Of a DNA stretch of 64,000 bases, positions 18,346 to 27,185 are shown in pieces (positions within the stretch are counted from its first letter, which is position 1; every line of letters starts with the position of its first letter). The DNA comes from Verrucomicrobiota bacterium (GTDB taxonomy: Bacteria; Verrucomicrobiota; Verrucomicrobiia; Opitutales; UBA953): assembly GCA_030834165.1 (NCBI GenBank), contig JAURFU010000001.1, positions 103,224-167,223 of the forward strand, given 5' to 3'. Both the position numbers and the translations under genes were made by a program. The notes under the pieces were generated by a model. That model did not search any database and was not told the origin of the DNA. It saw nothing but the letters and a program-made list of their open reading frames with translations.

Positions 18346-19089
18346 ATGCCGCGCAAAACTCCCACTTCCCACATGGTCTGTACCTACAAGCTGTATCTCC
18401 TTAACCGTCACCTGTTCATCGACCTTCCGGAGGGCCGGACCCTGATCGACACGGGCGCCCCCTTCAGTTCTTCGACCACCGGCCGCCTGTCCTGGCAGAA
18501 CCAGAACCATGGCGTGAACAAGGGCGGCTACATGGGCTTCACCTTCGACAAGCTGTCCGCCGCGATCGGCGTCCAGGTCGACGCCCTGCTGGGCATGGAC
18601 CTGCTCGCCCAGACCACCCTGCTCTTCGACGTGGCCAACCGCACGCTGACGGCCGGTGACGAGATGCCGGTCGGCTTCAAAGCGCAGGCCTATGAGCTGG
18701 CGCCGATGTCCGACATCCCCCTCTTCCACGTGACGCTCAACAGCCAACCGGCCCGCGTGCTCTGGGACACCGGCGCGCAGTTCGGTTACGTGACCGACCG
18801 CAAGTTCGTCGCTGGTGCCGAACCGCAGGCCGGCTTCAAGGACTTCAGTCCGATGTTCGGCGACATGGACATCCCGCAGTCCTACGTGCTGCCCTTCACG
18901 CTTGCAGGCCACGGTCTGCTCGAACAGTTCGGCGAAGCCCCTTCCGCCCTCGGCGGCGGCGTCTCGCCGGTGCCGATGAGCCCGTTCCTCCGCGCCCTCG
19001 ACATCGACGCGATCGTCGGCCCGTCCTGGATGCCGCGCGTGAAGGTCTGGCTTAATCCGCTGGACCAGACGTTCGCCATCGCGGTCTGA
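18346..19089 (+). CDS. Two-lobed retropepsin-like aspartic protease (tandem DTGA domains)
   Basis: 247 residues, no signal peptide or membrane helix. Two copies of a retropepsin-like unit are visible. Lobe 1 has a beta strand leading to DTGA at 35-38 and the psi-loop motif LLG at 81-83 (ALLGMDLL). Lobe 2 has a matching strand (IPLFHVTLNSQPARVLW), DTGA at 141-144 and IVG at 223-225. In retropepsins Asp-Thr-Gly plus a later hydrophobic-hydrophobic-Gly define one half of the active site and two chains dimerise; here both halves are in one chain, as in pepsin but at retropepsin size. It has its own promoter and a terminator downstream. An alternative start is MVCTYK at 18373. Activity is inferred. 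Confidence 0.75.
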   Translation: MPRKTPTSHMVCTYKLYLLNRHLFIDLPEGRTLIDTGAPFSSSTTGRLSWQNQNHGVNKGGYMGFTFDKLSAAIGVQVDALLGMDLLAQTTLLFDVANRTLTAGDEMPVGFKAQAYELAPMSDIPLFHVTLNSQPARVLWDTGAQFGYVTDRKFVAGAEPQAGFKDFSPMFGDMDIPQSYVLPFTLAGHGLLEQFGEAPSALGGGVSPVPMSPFLRALDIDAIVGPSWMPRVKVWLNPLDQTFAIAV

Positions 19090-19110
19090 GCCTTAGATCA
19101 CGGCCAACAA

Positions 19111-19150
19111 AAAGCCCCGGTCCGCATCGCTGCGGCCGGGGCTTTCTTTT
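19111..19150. terminator. Bidirectional terminator between the retropepsin-like and redoxin genes
   Basis: The stem AAAGCCCCGG (19111-19120) with CCGGGGCTTT (19136-19145) is extended by inner pairing CCGCA/TGCGG. Its A/T ends give U tracts in both directions. It separates convergent genes. Confidence 0.87.
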
Positions 19151-19162
19151 ACGGAAGACGGA

Positions 19163-20380
19163 TTACTTCTTCGCCGCGGCCTTCATGGCAGGAGGCGAGT
19201 AGAAGCGGTTCATCTTGTCGAGGATGGCGTTCTCGGCCGCGGCGCGGTCGATGATGCCGGTGTGGCGATAGACGATTTCGCCGCCCGGAGCCACGACGAT
19301 GGTGTGCGGGATGGGGCCGGGCATCTCCTTGTCGAGCGCGGCCGCCAGGTCGTCGGCGCTGCCGGCGAAGAGGTAGCTGTTCGTGGTACGGCCTTCCTTC
19401 TTGAGGCTGTTCTCGACCTTCTTGCTGAGGCCGGCGGCCTGCTTGAAAAGGAAAGCCTCGGCCTTGGCCTTGTCCTTCGGGTCATCCATGGAGATGGTGA
19501 CGAGCTCGAAGTCGCGCATGTCGAACTTGCGGGAGATCTCGACGAGGTCGGGGAACTCCTTCACGCAGGGGGCGCACCAGGTGGCCCAGACGTTGATCAT
19601 GCGGTACTTGTTGGAGGGGTTGGCGCGCAGCTTGGCGATGCCTTCCTTGTCGATGGGCTCGACGGTGACCGGGGTCTTGGCCCAGGCCTCGTGCTTGGCG
19701 TCGTGCAGGGCCTTCTTCTCGCGCCACTTGGTGGAGCAACCCATGGGCTTGGTCAGCTCGAGGGCGACGGGCTTGCCGGCGAGGATCGCGTCCACGGCGT
19801 TCTGGCAGTCCTTGGACTTGACGGTGCTGTCGTCGTAGAAGCGGGAGTCGTCGAATCGGCCCTGGTAGCGGAGCTTCAGGTTCTTATCGAAGACGAAGAC
19901 GTGCGGGGTCGCGAGGCAGCCATAGGCGCGGGCCACGGTCTGCGTGTCGCCGTCGTAGAGGTAGTCGAAGGTCCACTTGTTCTTCTCGGCGTAGGGCTTC
20001 ATCTCCTCGTAGGAATCGCCGAACTCGCCGTACCCGAGCTCGTCCTTGCTGAGGCCGTCCGGGTGGTTGGGGTTGATCGCGACGAGCTTCACGCCCTTGC
20101 CCTTGTATTCTTCGTAGAACTTCTGGAGGCGGCGCTCGATGCTGTGCGAGGTCGGGCAGTGGTTGGAGGTGAAGAGGACGACGAGCGCTTCGCCGCCGGT
20201 GTACTCGGCGAGCTTATGCTTCTTGCCGTCGGTGCCGAGCAGCTCGAAGTCCGGGGCGGCGTCGCCGCTCTTGAGCGTGCGCATGTCGGGCGGGTTGCCG
20301 TTGACGAGGCCGGGGGCGTCGGCGGCGCGGACGCCGACGACGGCGGCCAGGACGGCGAGGAGGGACAGAAGTCGCTTCAT
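19163..20380 (-). CDS. Secreted double redoxin: peroxiredoxin-like plus TlpA-like thioredoxin domains
   Basis: 405 residues with a signal peptide (MKRLLSLLAVLAAVVGVRA). Domain 1 (about 35-205) is AhpC/TSA-like with a single redox Cys in SNHCPTSHS where thioredoxins have CxxC. Domain 2 (about 240-390) is TlpA/ResA-like with NVWATWCAPCVKEFP. The protein ends in AAAKK. Such proteins act as periplasmic thiol oxidoreductases. Electrons could come from the DsbD at 4401 and could serve cytochrome c assembly or oxidative stress defence, but neither is shown. The start at 20380 is fixed by the signal peptide; the frame is open further upstream. Confidence 0.85.
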   Translation of the reverse strand: MKRLLSLLAVLAAVVGVRAADAPGLVNGNPPDMRTLKSGDAAPDFELLGTDGKKHKLAEYTGGEALVVLFTSNHCPTSHSIERRLQKFYEEYKGKGVKLVAINPNHPDGLSKDELGYGEFGDSYEEMKPYAEKNKWTFDYLYDGDTQTVARAYGCLATPHVFVFDKNLKLRYQGRFDDSRFYDDSTVKSKDCQNAVDAILAGKPVALELTKPMGCSTKWREKKALHDAKHEAWAKTPVTVEPIDKEGIAKLRANPSNKYRMINVWATWCAPCVKEFPDLVEISRKFDMRDFELVTISMDDPKDKAKAEAFLFKQAAGLSKKVENSLKKEGRTTNSYLFAGSADDLAAALDKEMPGPIPHTIVVAPGGEIVYRHTGIIDRAAAENAILDKMNRFYSPPAMKAAAKK

Positions 20381-20441
20381 AGGGTGGGTGGGGTTGAGCA
20401 TTAGAGTCCCCAAATCCCCCGGTGTTCCAATCCGAAAATGG

Positions 20442-20858
20442 TCAGACGGCCCGGAACGACCGCCCGAGGTCCTCGGCCGACCCGTCGGCGCAGTCCACCA
20501 ACGACAGTACCCCGCCCTGTATGTAAAATACGGCCAGCTGACGGTACCGGCGTCCGAATTCGACCGCCCCGGGTAGCCCGATCGGCACGCCCCAGCCCGG
20601 CTCGAGGTGAACGCCATCCGTCGACCCCCCGGTAATGCGATGCAGACGATGCCCGGCGGCGCGCAGTTCCGCCTCCAAGGCTTCGTCGGCGGCACGGTCA
20701 AGCTCCGCGGACGTCGGTAATCCATCCGGATCGTAAGCCGTGATGATCGCGAAATCCGCCGGCCAGTCCGCCGGCAAGGGCGCGCAGCGAAAGACGGCCT
20801 GCTTGAAACGCGCTCGCTGCTCAGGTGTCATCAAAATGGGCTTTGCCTCTGCTTCCAT
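20442..20858 (-). CDS. DUF3293 domain protein
   Basis: 138 residues, cytoplasmic. [39 protein letters not shown] and HLEPGWGV match the DUF3293 pattern (an Ile-Thr-Ala-x-Asn/Asp-Pro opening and a Gly-Gly-Ser-x-Asp-Gly turn followed by Glu-Pro). The biochemical role of the family is unknown. An alternative start at 20831 (MTPEQRARF) would leave more room for divergent promoters, since the sulfatase on the other strand starts only 20 bp from 20858. Confidence 0.8.
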   Translation of the reverse strand: MEAEAKPILMTPEQRARFKQAVFRCAPLPADWPADFAIITAYDPDGLPTSAELDRAADEALEAELRAAGHRLHRITGGSTDGVHLEPGWGVPIGLPGAVEFGRRYRQLAVFYIQGGVLSLVDCADGSAEDLGRSFRAV

Positions 20859-20878
20859 TTGGATGTGTATTCATCGTC

Positions 20879-22273
20879 ATGCAACCCCTGCTGCTGGCCC
20901 TTATCACGGCTCTTTCCCTCGGTGCTTACGCCGCGCCCCGCCCCAACATCGTGATCATCCTGGCCGACGACCTCGGCTACGGCGACCTCGGCTGCTACGG
21001 CCACCCGACGATCAAGACCCCGCACCTTGATCGGATGGCGGCCGAGGGCCTCCGCTTCACCCAGTTCTACTCCGCCGCCGAAGTCTGTACGCCCAGCCGA
21101 GCCGCCCTGCTGACCGGACGCTACCCCGTCCGTTCAGGGATGGCGCACAACCAGTTCCGTGTGCTTCGCGCGGTTTCCACGGGCGGACTCCCGGCCTCGG
21201 AAGTGACCCTGGCCGAATCGTTGAGAGCCGCCGGCTACGCGACCGGCCTGATCGGCAAGTGGCACCTCGGCGTCTGGGCCAACCAGCAGCCGCAGCACCA
21301 CCCGCTCGCCCACGGCTTCGATTTCCACTTCGGCCTGATGCACTCGAATGACATGAACCCTTCGGACAAGCCCAAGCCGAAGAAGCCGAACTCGCTCGTC
21401 GACCAAGACCCCGAATGGTGGAACGCGGCCCTCTACCGCGGCCGCGAACTCCTCGAGCCCCGTACCGACCAGACCCAGCTGACGAAACGTTACGCCGAGG
21501 AAGCCGTGAAGTTCATCGGCGCGAACAAGGACAAGCCTTTCTTCCTCTACATGCCGCACACTTTCCCCCACACGCCCCTCTTCGCGTCGGAGCGCTTCAA
21601 GGGCAAGAGCTCGCGCGGCATCTATGGCGACGTGCTCGCCGAACTCGACTGGAGCGTCGGCGAGGTCCTCAAGGCGCTCAAGGTCAACGGCGTGGCGGAC
21701 AACACCCTCGTCTTCTTCACCAGCGACAACGGCCCGTGGACGTTCATGGGCACCGAGACGGGCGGCAGCGCCGGCCTGCTCAAGGACGGCAAGGGCAGCA
21801 CCTGGGAGGGCGGCATGCGCGTCCCCGGCATCGCCTGGTGGCCCGGCAAGATCAAGCCGGGCGTGACCGACAACGTCGGCACGATGCTCGACCTCTATCC
21901 GACCGTCGCGAAGCTGACCGGCGCGAAGGCTCCGTCGGACCGCCCGATGGACGGCACCGACCTGACCCCTCTCCTGCTCGAGGAACGCGCCGTCGATCGT
22001 GGGCTCTTCTGCTACTACCGCGGCGAAAAGCTCTACGCCGCCCGCCTGGGCGACTGGAAGATCCACTTCATCACCCAAGGTTCGTACGGCGACCCCAAGC
22101 CGGTCGAACACGCCAAACCCCTGCTCTTCAACCTGGCCGTCGACCCCTCCGAAGCCCACGAGATCTCGGCCGAGCATCCGGACGTCGTCGCCCGCCTTGC
22201 CGCCGCCGTCGAACAGCACCGCACCACCGTCACCCCGGTCCGCAGCCAGCTGATCGACGTCGTCGCCAAGTAA
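20879..22273 (+). CDS. Secreted S1-family sulfatase (CTPSR)
   Basis: 464 residues. The signal peptide is [37 protein letters not shown] supplies the first metal ligands, and [15 protein letters not shown] contains the canonical formylglycine motif C-x-[11 protein letters not shown] and FFTSDNGPW complete the active site. It probably desulfates an extracellular polysaccharide or aryl substrate. The start was set at the signal peptide; the longer in-frame start overlaps the divergent DUF3293 gene. A tRNA gene follows 47 bp downstream. Confidence 0.93.
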   Translation: MQPLLLALITALSLGAYAAPRPNIVIILADDLGYGDLGCYGHPTIKTPHLDRMAAEGLRFTQFYSAAEVCTPSRAALLTGRYPVRSGMAHNQFRVLRAVSTGGLPASEVTLAESLRAAGYATGLIGKWHLGVWANQQPQHHPLAHGFDFHFGLMHSNDMNPSDKPKPKKPNSLVDQDPEWWNAALYRGRELLEPRTDQTQLTKRYAEEAVKFIGANKDKPFFLYMPHTFPHTPLFASERFKGKSSRGIYGDVLAELDWSVGEVLKALKVNGVADNTLVFFTSDNGPWTFMGTETGGSAGLLKDGKGSTWEGGMRVPGIAWWPGKIKPGVTDNVGTMLDLYPTVAKLTGAKAPSDRPMDGTDLTPLLLEERAVDRGLFCYYRGEKLYAARLGDWKIHFITQGSYGDPKPVEHAKPLLFNLAVDPSEAHEISAEHPDVVARLAAAVEQHRTTVTPVRSQLIDVVAK

Positions 22274-22320
22274 GCGTTCGTCCTTCCCTCAGGGACGATT
22301 TCGCCCTATCTCTGTCGCAC

Positions 22321-22393
22321 GGGCCTATAGCTCAACGGTTAGAGCACGGAACTCATAATTCCTTGGTTCTGGGTTCAAATCCCGGTGGGCCCA
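22321..22393 (+). tRNA. tRNA-Ile2 (anticodon CAU, expected lysidine-34)
   Basis: A 73-nt cloverleaf: acceptor GGGCCTA pairs with TGGGCCC, the D stem is GCTC/GAGC, the anticodon loop is CTCATAA (CAU) and the T stem is CTGGG/CCCGG. The 3' CCA is not encoded (A then CCC). The C4-G69 and C5-G68 pairs are the features by which TilS separates tRNA-Ile2 from elongator tRNA-Met, and the TTGGT variable region also matches Ile2. The anticodon stem has a C27-U43 mismatch. It would read AUA after lysidine modification. Confidence 0.87.
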
Positions 22394-22469
22394 CCCATTT
22401 GCAGTTCACCTGATTGGCACGTCAAAGGTGTGATCATCGCTCGGCAGAGAGTTCCCAACGCCAAGCACC

Positions 22470-23870
22470 CTACTTAACGTCAGGAATCTCACTAAGGGGA
22501 ACCAGAACTTCTTGGCTCTTCTCGCCTGCCATAGGCCGAGGCGGAGGCATCCCGTTGCCGCACCTGAAGACCATGCTGGGTTTGTCCGCACGCATACGAA
22601 ACCATTTGGCGGCTTCGACGAAATCTTCGGGCATGCCGCGTCCATGAAAACACATCACCGCAAGGTTAAACTGGGACCTGGCATGTCCTTGCTCCGCGGC
22701 CTTACGCCACCACCTGACTGCTTCCGTCATGTCACGAGGCACGCCCTCGCCATAGTAGCAACATCTGCCCATTACGTACTGCGCAAGAACATGCCCGTTC
22801 TCCGCCGCCATCCGATACCACTTAGCTGCTTCCACATGATCAGGAGGTATGCCAATGGTTGACCAGACGATAGGTTTTCCGGGGTGACACCAGCCAACCT
22901 CTCTTTGGCCATGGCCATAAAAACAACCGAGATTATATTGAGCTTTGGCGTAACCTTGCCCAGCGGCCTTGCGATACCACCGCAGGACCTCGTCATTGTC
23001 GTAATTCAATCGAATGCCGCCTTGATGGAAGTAGCCCATGATGAATTGGGCAGGTGCAAAACCAGCGAGTGCCGATTTGCGGTACCAGTTGATGGCCTCT
23101 TCGGAGCCGGCCGGCGCACCCGCCGCTCCATCCATACACCTGCCCAGCTGATACTGAGATCGCGCATCGCCAGACTCGGCGCCTTTAATCCAAACCGACG
23201 CAGACTCGCCGCCGCCCTGACCAGGCACGTCCGCTTCGCTTGGGACATCGAGGAAAAGCGGGGTCCTATCCCTCTCCTCAGCGAGAAGCGCCAGATTAAA
23301 GAACCATTTTGCTGCTTCAAGCGGATCTCTTGGCACACCATCACCTGACTCAAGGATGACCCCTAGGTGGCGTTGGGCATTGACCTCACCTTGCTCAGCG
23401 GCACGGCGGAACCATAGGACAGCTTCGACGATGTCACGACCGACGCCTTCTCCTTTATAATAGCAGTATCCGAGATTAGATTGGGCATAAGCGTCACCCT
23501 TTTCCGCCGCTTTATGAAACCAACCGACAGCGGCCACCTTATCGAGAGATAAGAATTGCCCCCGATAGAGCAGGCATCCGATGAGATCCTGAGCCTGGGC
23601 AAAACCCTGCGAAGCCGAACCTCGAACCCAACGCATCCCCTCCTTCTCATCGGAGTCAATACGCTTCCACTGGTTTCCATAAAGACAAAGGAACCCGAGA
23701 TTAAATTGAGATTCAGCGTCACCTTTTTCAGCTTCGATACGAAGCCTGTCTTTTGATGACTTAATCGTCGAAAATGGCCTCGGTACCAAGGGTTGGGAGA
23801 AGCAACAAGGCACGATCAAGACACAGGAAGACAAGACGAGCACCAACCGCAAGAAATAGGAGGATCGCAT
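22470..23870 (-). CDS. Sel1-repeat (SLR/TPR-like) exported protein, low GC
   Basis: 466 residues from MRSSYF; a longer form starts at 23930. The N-terminus is a signal sequence with a possible lipobox (LSSC). The rest is a series of about nine Sel1 repeats with the pattern A-W-x-x-x-A-A-x-x-G-x-A-x-A-Q-x-x-L-G, for example AVLWFRRAAEQGEVNAQRHL and AVRWWRKAAEQGHARSQFNL. Such repeats form protein-binding solenoids. Base composition is visibly lower in GC than in neighbouring genes, and the gene ends 77 bp from the tRNA 3' end, which together suggest acquisition by transfer. It lies 61 bp downstream of the photolyase gene on the same strand. Confidence 0.85.
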   Translation of the reverse strand: MRSSYFLRLVLVLSSCVLIVPCCFSQPLVPRPFSTIKSSKDRLRIEAEKGDAESQFNLGFLCLYGNQWKRIDSDEKEGMRWVRGSASQGFAQAQDLIGCLLYRGQFLSLDKVAAVGWFHKAAEKGDAYAQSNLGYCYYKGEGVGRDIVEAVLWFRRAAEQGEVNAQRHLGVILESGDGVPRDPLEAAKWFFNLALLAEERDRTPLFLDVPSEADVPGQGGGESASVWIKGAESGDARSQYQLGRCMDGAAGAPAGSEEAINWYRKSALAGFAPAQFIMGYFHQGGIRLNYDNDEVLRWYRKAAGQGYAKAQYNLGCFYGHGQREVGWCHPGKPIVWSTIGIPPDHVEAAKWYRMAAENGHVLAQYVMGRCCYYGEGVPRDMTEAVRWWRKAAEQGHARSQFNLAVMCFHGRGMPEDFVEAAKWFRMRADKPSMVFRCGNGMPPPRPMAGEKSQEVLVPLSEIPDVK

Positions 23871-23931
23871 CAAAATAATTTCTAATTTACCTACTAAAGC
23901 GACGAGAGCAAAGACAAAGGAGCCGTTCACC

Positions 23932-25143
23932 TCACCTGGCTGACCGGGTGCGCTCCCAGAAGGGGAAATAGCCTCGGGTAGCGTGCGGAAAGTGCTCGGA
24001 GTCCCAAGCCCTGCGGCGCCAGATCATGACGATGCCGGCGGCCGCCAAGGCAGTCTCTATGGCCAGCGCCTCGGCCAGCCAAGGCCCGATAAACGGACGA
24101 TAGGCGACGACGGCCTGCAGGTTGTTCTGCTTGGCCCATTGAACGAGAGAGGCGGCCAGATCCGACGTATCGCCTGACGAGACGTGAGCTCCGAAATGCT
24201 CACCGGATCGCTTCGCTCCATCATGCAGCGCCGCCTGCGTCCAAGCGGTGACCTTCTCCGACCATCCGGCCTGGGTGGCGATACCCTTTGGCCATGAGGC
24301 GCTGACGGCCTTGACCTTCAGCCCAACCAGCTCGCCCTGCTCCACCGCCAGATCTTCGGGATGCACCCACAACCCAATACGTTCATGAGTCGCGAGCGCA
24401 GCCACCTGCGCCGCGTCTTCCGTCCACGCTGCCACCTTGGGCAAGGGCTGCTCATCGATGGCAAAAGCCGCCGCAGCCAGCCGACTCGAATCCGGCGCGT
24501 GAGCCCCGTCGGTGTAGAAAGCGATATTGTCCGCCCGCGCGACATAGGTCTTTCCCGGAGTCTGCAGGCCGGCGACCCAGCGCCAAGAGAGCGTATTGCT
24601 GGCGACATCCCCATCGAGCAAGTGTTCGTAAAAGAAAGCGGCTCCGAGCTCCCACGGCAGACGCAGCGTAAAGACCCAGATCGAGGCGAACCACATGCGC
24701 GCATGGTTATGCAGATAGCCAGTGGCCACGAGTTCGTGCGCCCAGGCATCAAAGCCCGCGATACCGGTCTTGCCGGCGAGAGCGGCTTCCCAAGTCGCAC
24801 GCTGATCGGAGCTCAGCGACGCACGCAGACGCGGGACCGCCTCGACCCAGCGGCTCCATGCCGCCGGACGCTGCTCGAGCCAACCCTTCCAATAAGTCCG
24901 CCAATAGACCTCTTGGACGAACTTCTCGACGGCAGGAAACGACCAGCGTGCCCTGGCCGCGGCCACGACCTCCGACTCGAGGAGCAGCCGCTTCTGCACC
25001 CATGGCGACAACCGTGAGATATTCTCATGCCCCGGCCGGACATGATTCCTTTCGGCCGCATAACGTCCGGCCGCCGGCAGGAATGCCTCCAGACGCGCCA
25101 AAGCGGCGGCCCGGGTCGGAGCAAAAACCAGAGGCACTGACAT
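23932..25143 (-). CDS. Cryptochrome/photolyase-like flavoprotein with FAD domain first
   Basis: 403 residues from MSVPLVFAP. Residues about 40-210 match the FAD-binding half of photolyases: ENISRLSPWVQKRLL, FVQEVYWRTYWKGWL, GYLHNHARMWFASIW and GDVASNTLSWRWVAG. In ordinary photolyases this is the C-terminal half. Residues about 230-403 look like a degraded alpha/beta antenna domain (IGLWVHPEDLAVEQGEL; LAASLVQWAKQNNLQAVVA; GYFPFWERTR), which is normally N-terminal. The domain order therefore appears swapped. It could repair UV photoproducts or sense light. It diverges from the sialidase gene across about 115 bp. Confidence 0.8.
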   Translation of the reverse strand: MSVPLVFAPTRAAALARLEAFLPAAGRYAAERNHVRPGHENISRLSPWVQKRLLLESEVVAAARARWSFPAVEKFVQEVYWRTYWKGWLEQRPAAWSRWVEAVPRLRASLSSDQRATWEAALAGKTGIAGFDAWAHELVATGYLHNHARMWFASIWVFTLRLPWELGAAFFYEHLLDGDVASNTLSWRWVAGLQTPGKTYVARADNIAFYTDGAHAPDSSRLAAAAFAIDEQPLPKVAAWTEDAAQVAALATHERIGLWVHPEDLAVEQGELVGLKVKAVSASWPKGIATQAGWSEKVTAWTQAALHDGAKRSGEHFGAHVSSGDTSDLAASLVQWAKQNNLQAVVAYRPFIGPWLAEALAIETALAAAGIVMIWRRRAWDSEHFPHATRGYFPFWERTRSAR

Positions 25144-25257
25144 GCTCCGACCTAAGCGGAACCTAAACAGTCCGCAAACGAGCGGAGAACAAACCGTGGA
25201 TGAGGACACTTAGGCTATCGACTTGGCAGTCACCGACACATCCCGCAGGCTGTCCCC

Positions 25258-26382
25258 ATGCGCCCCCTGCTCCCCGCCCTGCTCTGCTTGGCCGCCTTGG
25301 TCACGGCCGAAGAAAAGCCCGACCTCCCCATCATCGACCTTTCCACCCAGAAAGACCGCCATGTGGTCATCGGAGCAGGCACGGAGTCCGTCTACCAGGG
25401 GCACCCGACCACGTTGCTCATGCCGAACGGGCGCACGATCTTCGCGGTCTGGTGCATCAACCACGGCGGCGCGGCCGGCCCGATGGCGCGCAGCGACGAC
25501 GGCGGCCAGACCTGGACGCGCCTCGATGCCCAGCTTCCGAAGGGCTTCTCCACCCACCAGAATTGCCCGAGCATCTACCGCATCATCGACCCCGCCGGCA
25601 AAGCCCGGCTCTGGGTCTTCTCCGCGGCCCTCGGCAAACGCGGCGGACCCGGCATGCCGAGCATCATGAGCGAAGACGACGGTCGGACCTGGAAAGAGAT
25701 GCCTCCGCTCAACCTGCCTTGCGTGATGACCTTCAGCAGCGTCGTCCGGCTCAAGGACGGACGTACCCTCGGACTTTACCACCGCGGCCCCGGCGGCGCC
25801 GACAAGACCCCGCTGGTGACATTGCAGATGATCACGGCGGACGGCGGCTTCACCTGGTCCGAACCGCGGATCGTCGCCGAGGTGACCGGCAAGAACCCCT
25901 GCGAGCCTTATGTCTTCCGTTCGCCCGACGGCAAGGAACTGGCCTGCCTGCTCCGCGAGAACACCCACAAAGGCCGCAGCCTCATGATGTTCAGCCAGGA
26001 CGAAGGCGCGACCTGGTCCAAGCCCGTCGACACGAGCTGGGGCCTCACCGGCGATCGCCATAACGGCGTGTTCACGTCCGACGGCCGCATGGTCGTCTGC
26101 TTCCGCGACCAAGCCCTCAACAGCCCGACCAAAGGGCATTTCGTGGCTTGGGTCGGCACCTATGACGACCTGAAGAACGGCCGACCCGGCCAATATCGCA
26201 TCAAGCTCCTCCACCACCACGGCAAGCGGCTCGGCGACTGCGGCTACCCCGGCGTCGAACTCCTGCCCGACGGCACGATCGTCGCCACGACCTATGTCAA
26301 ATACACCGACGGCCCGGAACAGAATTCCGTCGTCAGCGTGCGCTTCAAGCCCGACGAGACCGACGCCCTGCTGAAGCGTTGA
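25258..26382 (+). CDS. Secreted exo-alpha-sialidase-like BNR-repeat protein
   Basis: 374 residues with a signal peptide ([17 protein letters not shown]). At least four Asp-box (BNR) turns are present: [25 protein letters not shown] and SQDEGATW, spaced as blades of a six-bladed propeller. Members remove terminal sialic acids or act on other glycans; no clear FRIP motif is seen, so substrate is uncertain. It fits the carbohydrate-degrading set of sulfatases, esterase and DUF5722 protein in this window. The gene converges on a Sel1 lipoprotein gene; the two stop codons lie inside a 9-bp inverted repeat (26376-26384 with 26414-26422). Confidence 0.83.
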   Translation: MRPLLPALLCLAALVTAEEKPDLPIIDLSTQKDRHVVIGAGTESVYQGHPTTLLMPNGRTIFAVWCINHGGAAGPMARSDDGGQTWTRLDAQLPKGFSTHQNCPSIYRIIDPAGKARLWVFSAALGKRGGPGMPSIMSEDDGRTWKEMPPLNLPCVMTFSSVVRLKDGRTLGLYHRGPGGADKTPLVTLQMITADGGFTWSEPRIVAEVTGKNPCEPYVFRSPDGKELACLLRENTHKGRSLMMFSQDEGATWSKPVDTSWGLTGDRHNGVFTSDGRMVVCFRDQALNSPTKGHFVAWVGTYDDLKNGRPGQYRIKLLHHHGKRLGDCGYPGVELLPDGTIVATTYVKYTDGPEQNSVVSVRFKPDETDALLKR

Positions 26383-26415
26383 TCATGCGAGCGTGCCGGC
26401 AGGGACGTCAACCGA

Positions 26416-27063
26416 TCAACGCGGCAGCTTCTTCCGGAGTTCTTCGATCGGTATCTGCGGGTTGGCGGCCTTCATGATCGCCAAGCGCTTCTCATAAAGC
26501 TCGTCCTTCTTGCGCTCCGCCTGCTTGAGGATCTCCGCGGTGCGTGCCTTGGCGGCCTCGATCTGCCTGGGCGTCAGTTTCTTCTCGAGCGCCGCGGAAT
26601 ATTTGGACGTGGCCGAGACATCGCGGGAAAGCGCCATGGACACATGATACCATGCGAAAGCCTCGACGGCATTCTTGGGGATACCCTGTCCTTCGTCATT
26701 CATCAGGCCTAAGGTGAACGCGGCGTTGGCGTCGCCCAAGACCGCGGCCTTGGCGAACCACTTGCTCGCCTCGGGCAGGTCGCGTTTCACGCCTTTGCCC
26801 TGAAAGTGGATCATCGCTACCATCTGGACGCAGAAAAGATCGTCCTGCTCCGCCGGCTTGGTCGCCCAGCGCAGCGCCAAGGCCGGATTCGCCTCCACAT
26901 CGCGCCCCTGGAAGTAGGCCGAGGCAAGCTGCGACTGGGCTTCGACGTCGCCCGACTCGGCTTTGGACTTGAGCGCGATGAGCGCCTCCGACCCCTGGAG
27001 CTGGCAGGCGGACAGGGCCAGCAAGAGGCCGCCAACCAGCCAAACGGAATGGCTGACTTTCAT
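26416..27063 (-). CDS. Sel1-repeat lipoprotein
   Basis: 215 residues from MKVSHSVW. The signal ends at the lipobox LSAC, so N-terminal lipidation is likely. Two to three Sel1 repeats follow (ALRWATKPAEQDDLFCVQMV; ASKWFAKAAVLGDANAAFTL), then a charged helical C-terminal region rich in Lys and Glu (about 150-215). It is probably a protein-interaction module on a membrane surface. It is the second Sel1 protein within 4 kb, but its composition is normal for the window. An ATG eight codons upstream (27087) is possible but would weaken the signal peptide. Confidence 0.82.
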   Translation of the reverse strand: MKVSHSVWLVGGLLLALSACQLQGSEALIALKSKAESGDVEAQSQLASAYFQGRDVEANPALALRWATKPAEQDDLFCVQMVAMIHFQGKGVKRDLPEASKWFAKAAVLGDANAAFTLGLMNDEGQGIPKNAVEAFAWYHVSMALSRDVSATSKYSAALEKKLTPRQIEAAKARTAEILKQAERKKDELYEKRLAIMKAANPQIPIEELRKKLPR

Positions 27064-27185
27064 GTTATGTATTTTGGATACGACCAATGAAAACGCAAGT
27101 CGAAGGATGCAAGGAGGCCGGACGGCCGCCGGCCCCGCGCCGCTCGACCCTTCGCTCCGGTAGAAACGGAAGCCCTGCCGAAGCG

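Noticed and set aside
22321..22393. Assigning the CAU tRNA as elongator tRNA-Met
   Set aside because: The C4-G69 and C5-G68 pairs and the TTGGT variable loop fit tRNA-Ile2. Elongator Met typically has U4-A69 and A5-U68. Confirmation would need the genome's full tRNA set.
22321..25143. Integrated prophage or island at the tRNA
   Set aside because: No integrase, recombinase or duplicated tRNA end was seen; only the Sel1 gene has unusual composition.
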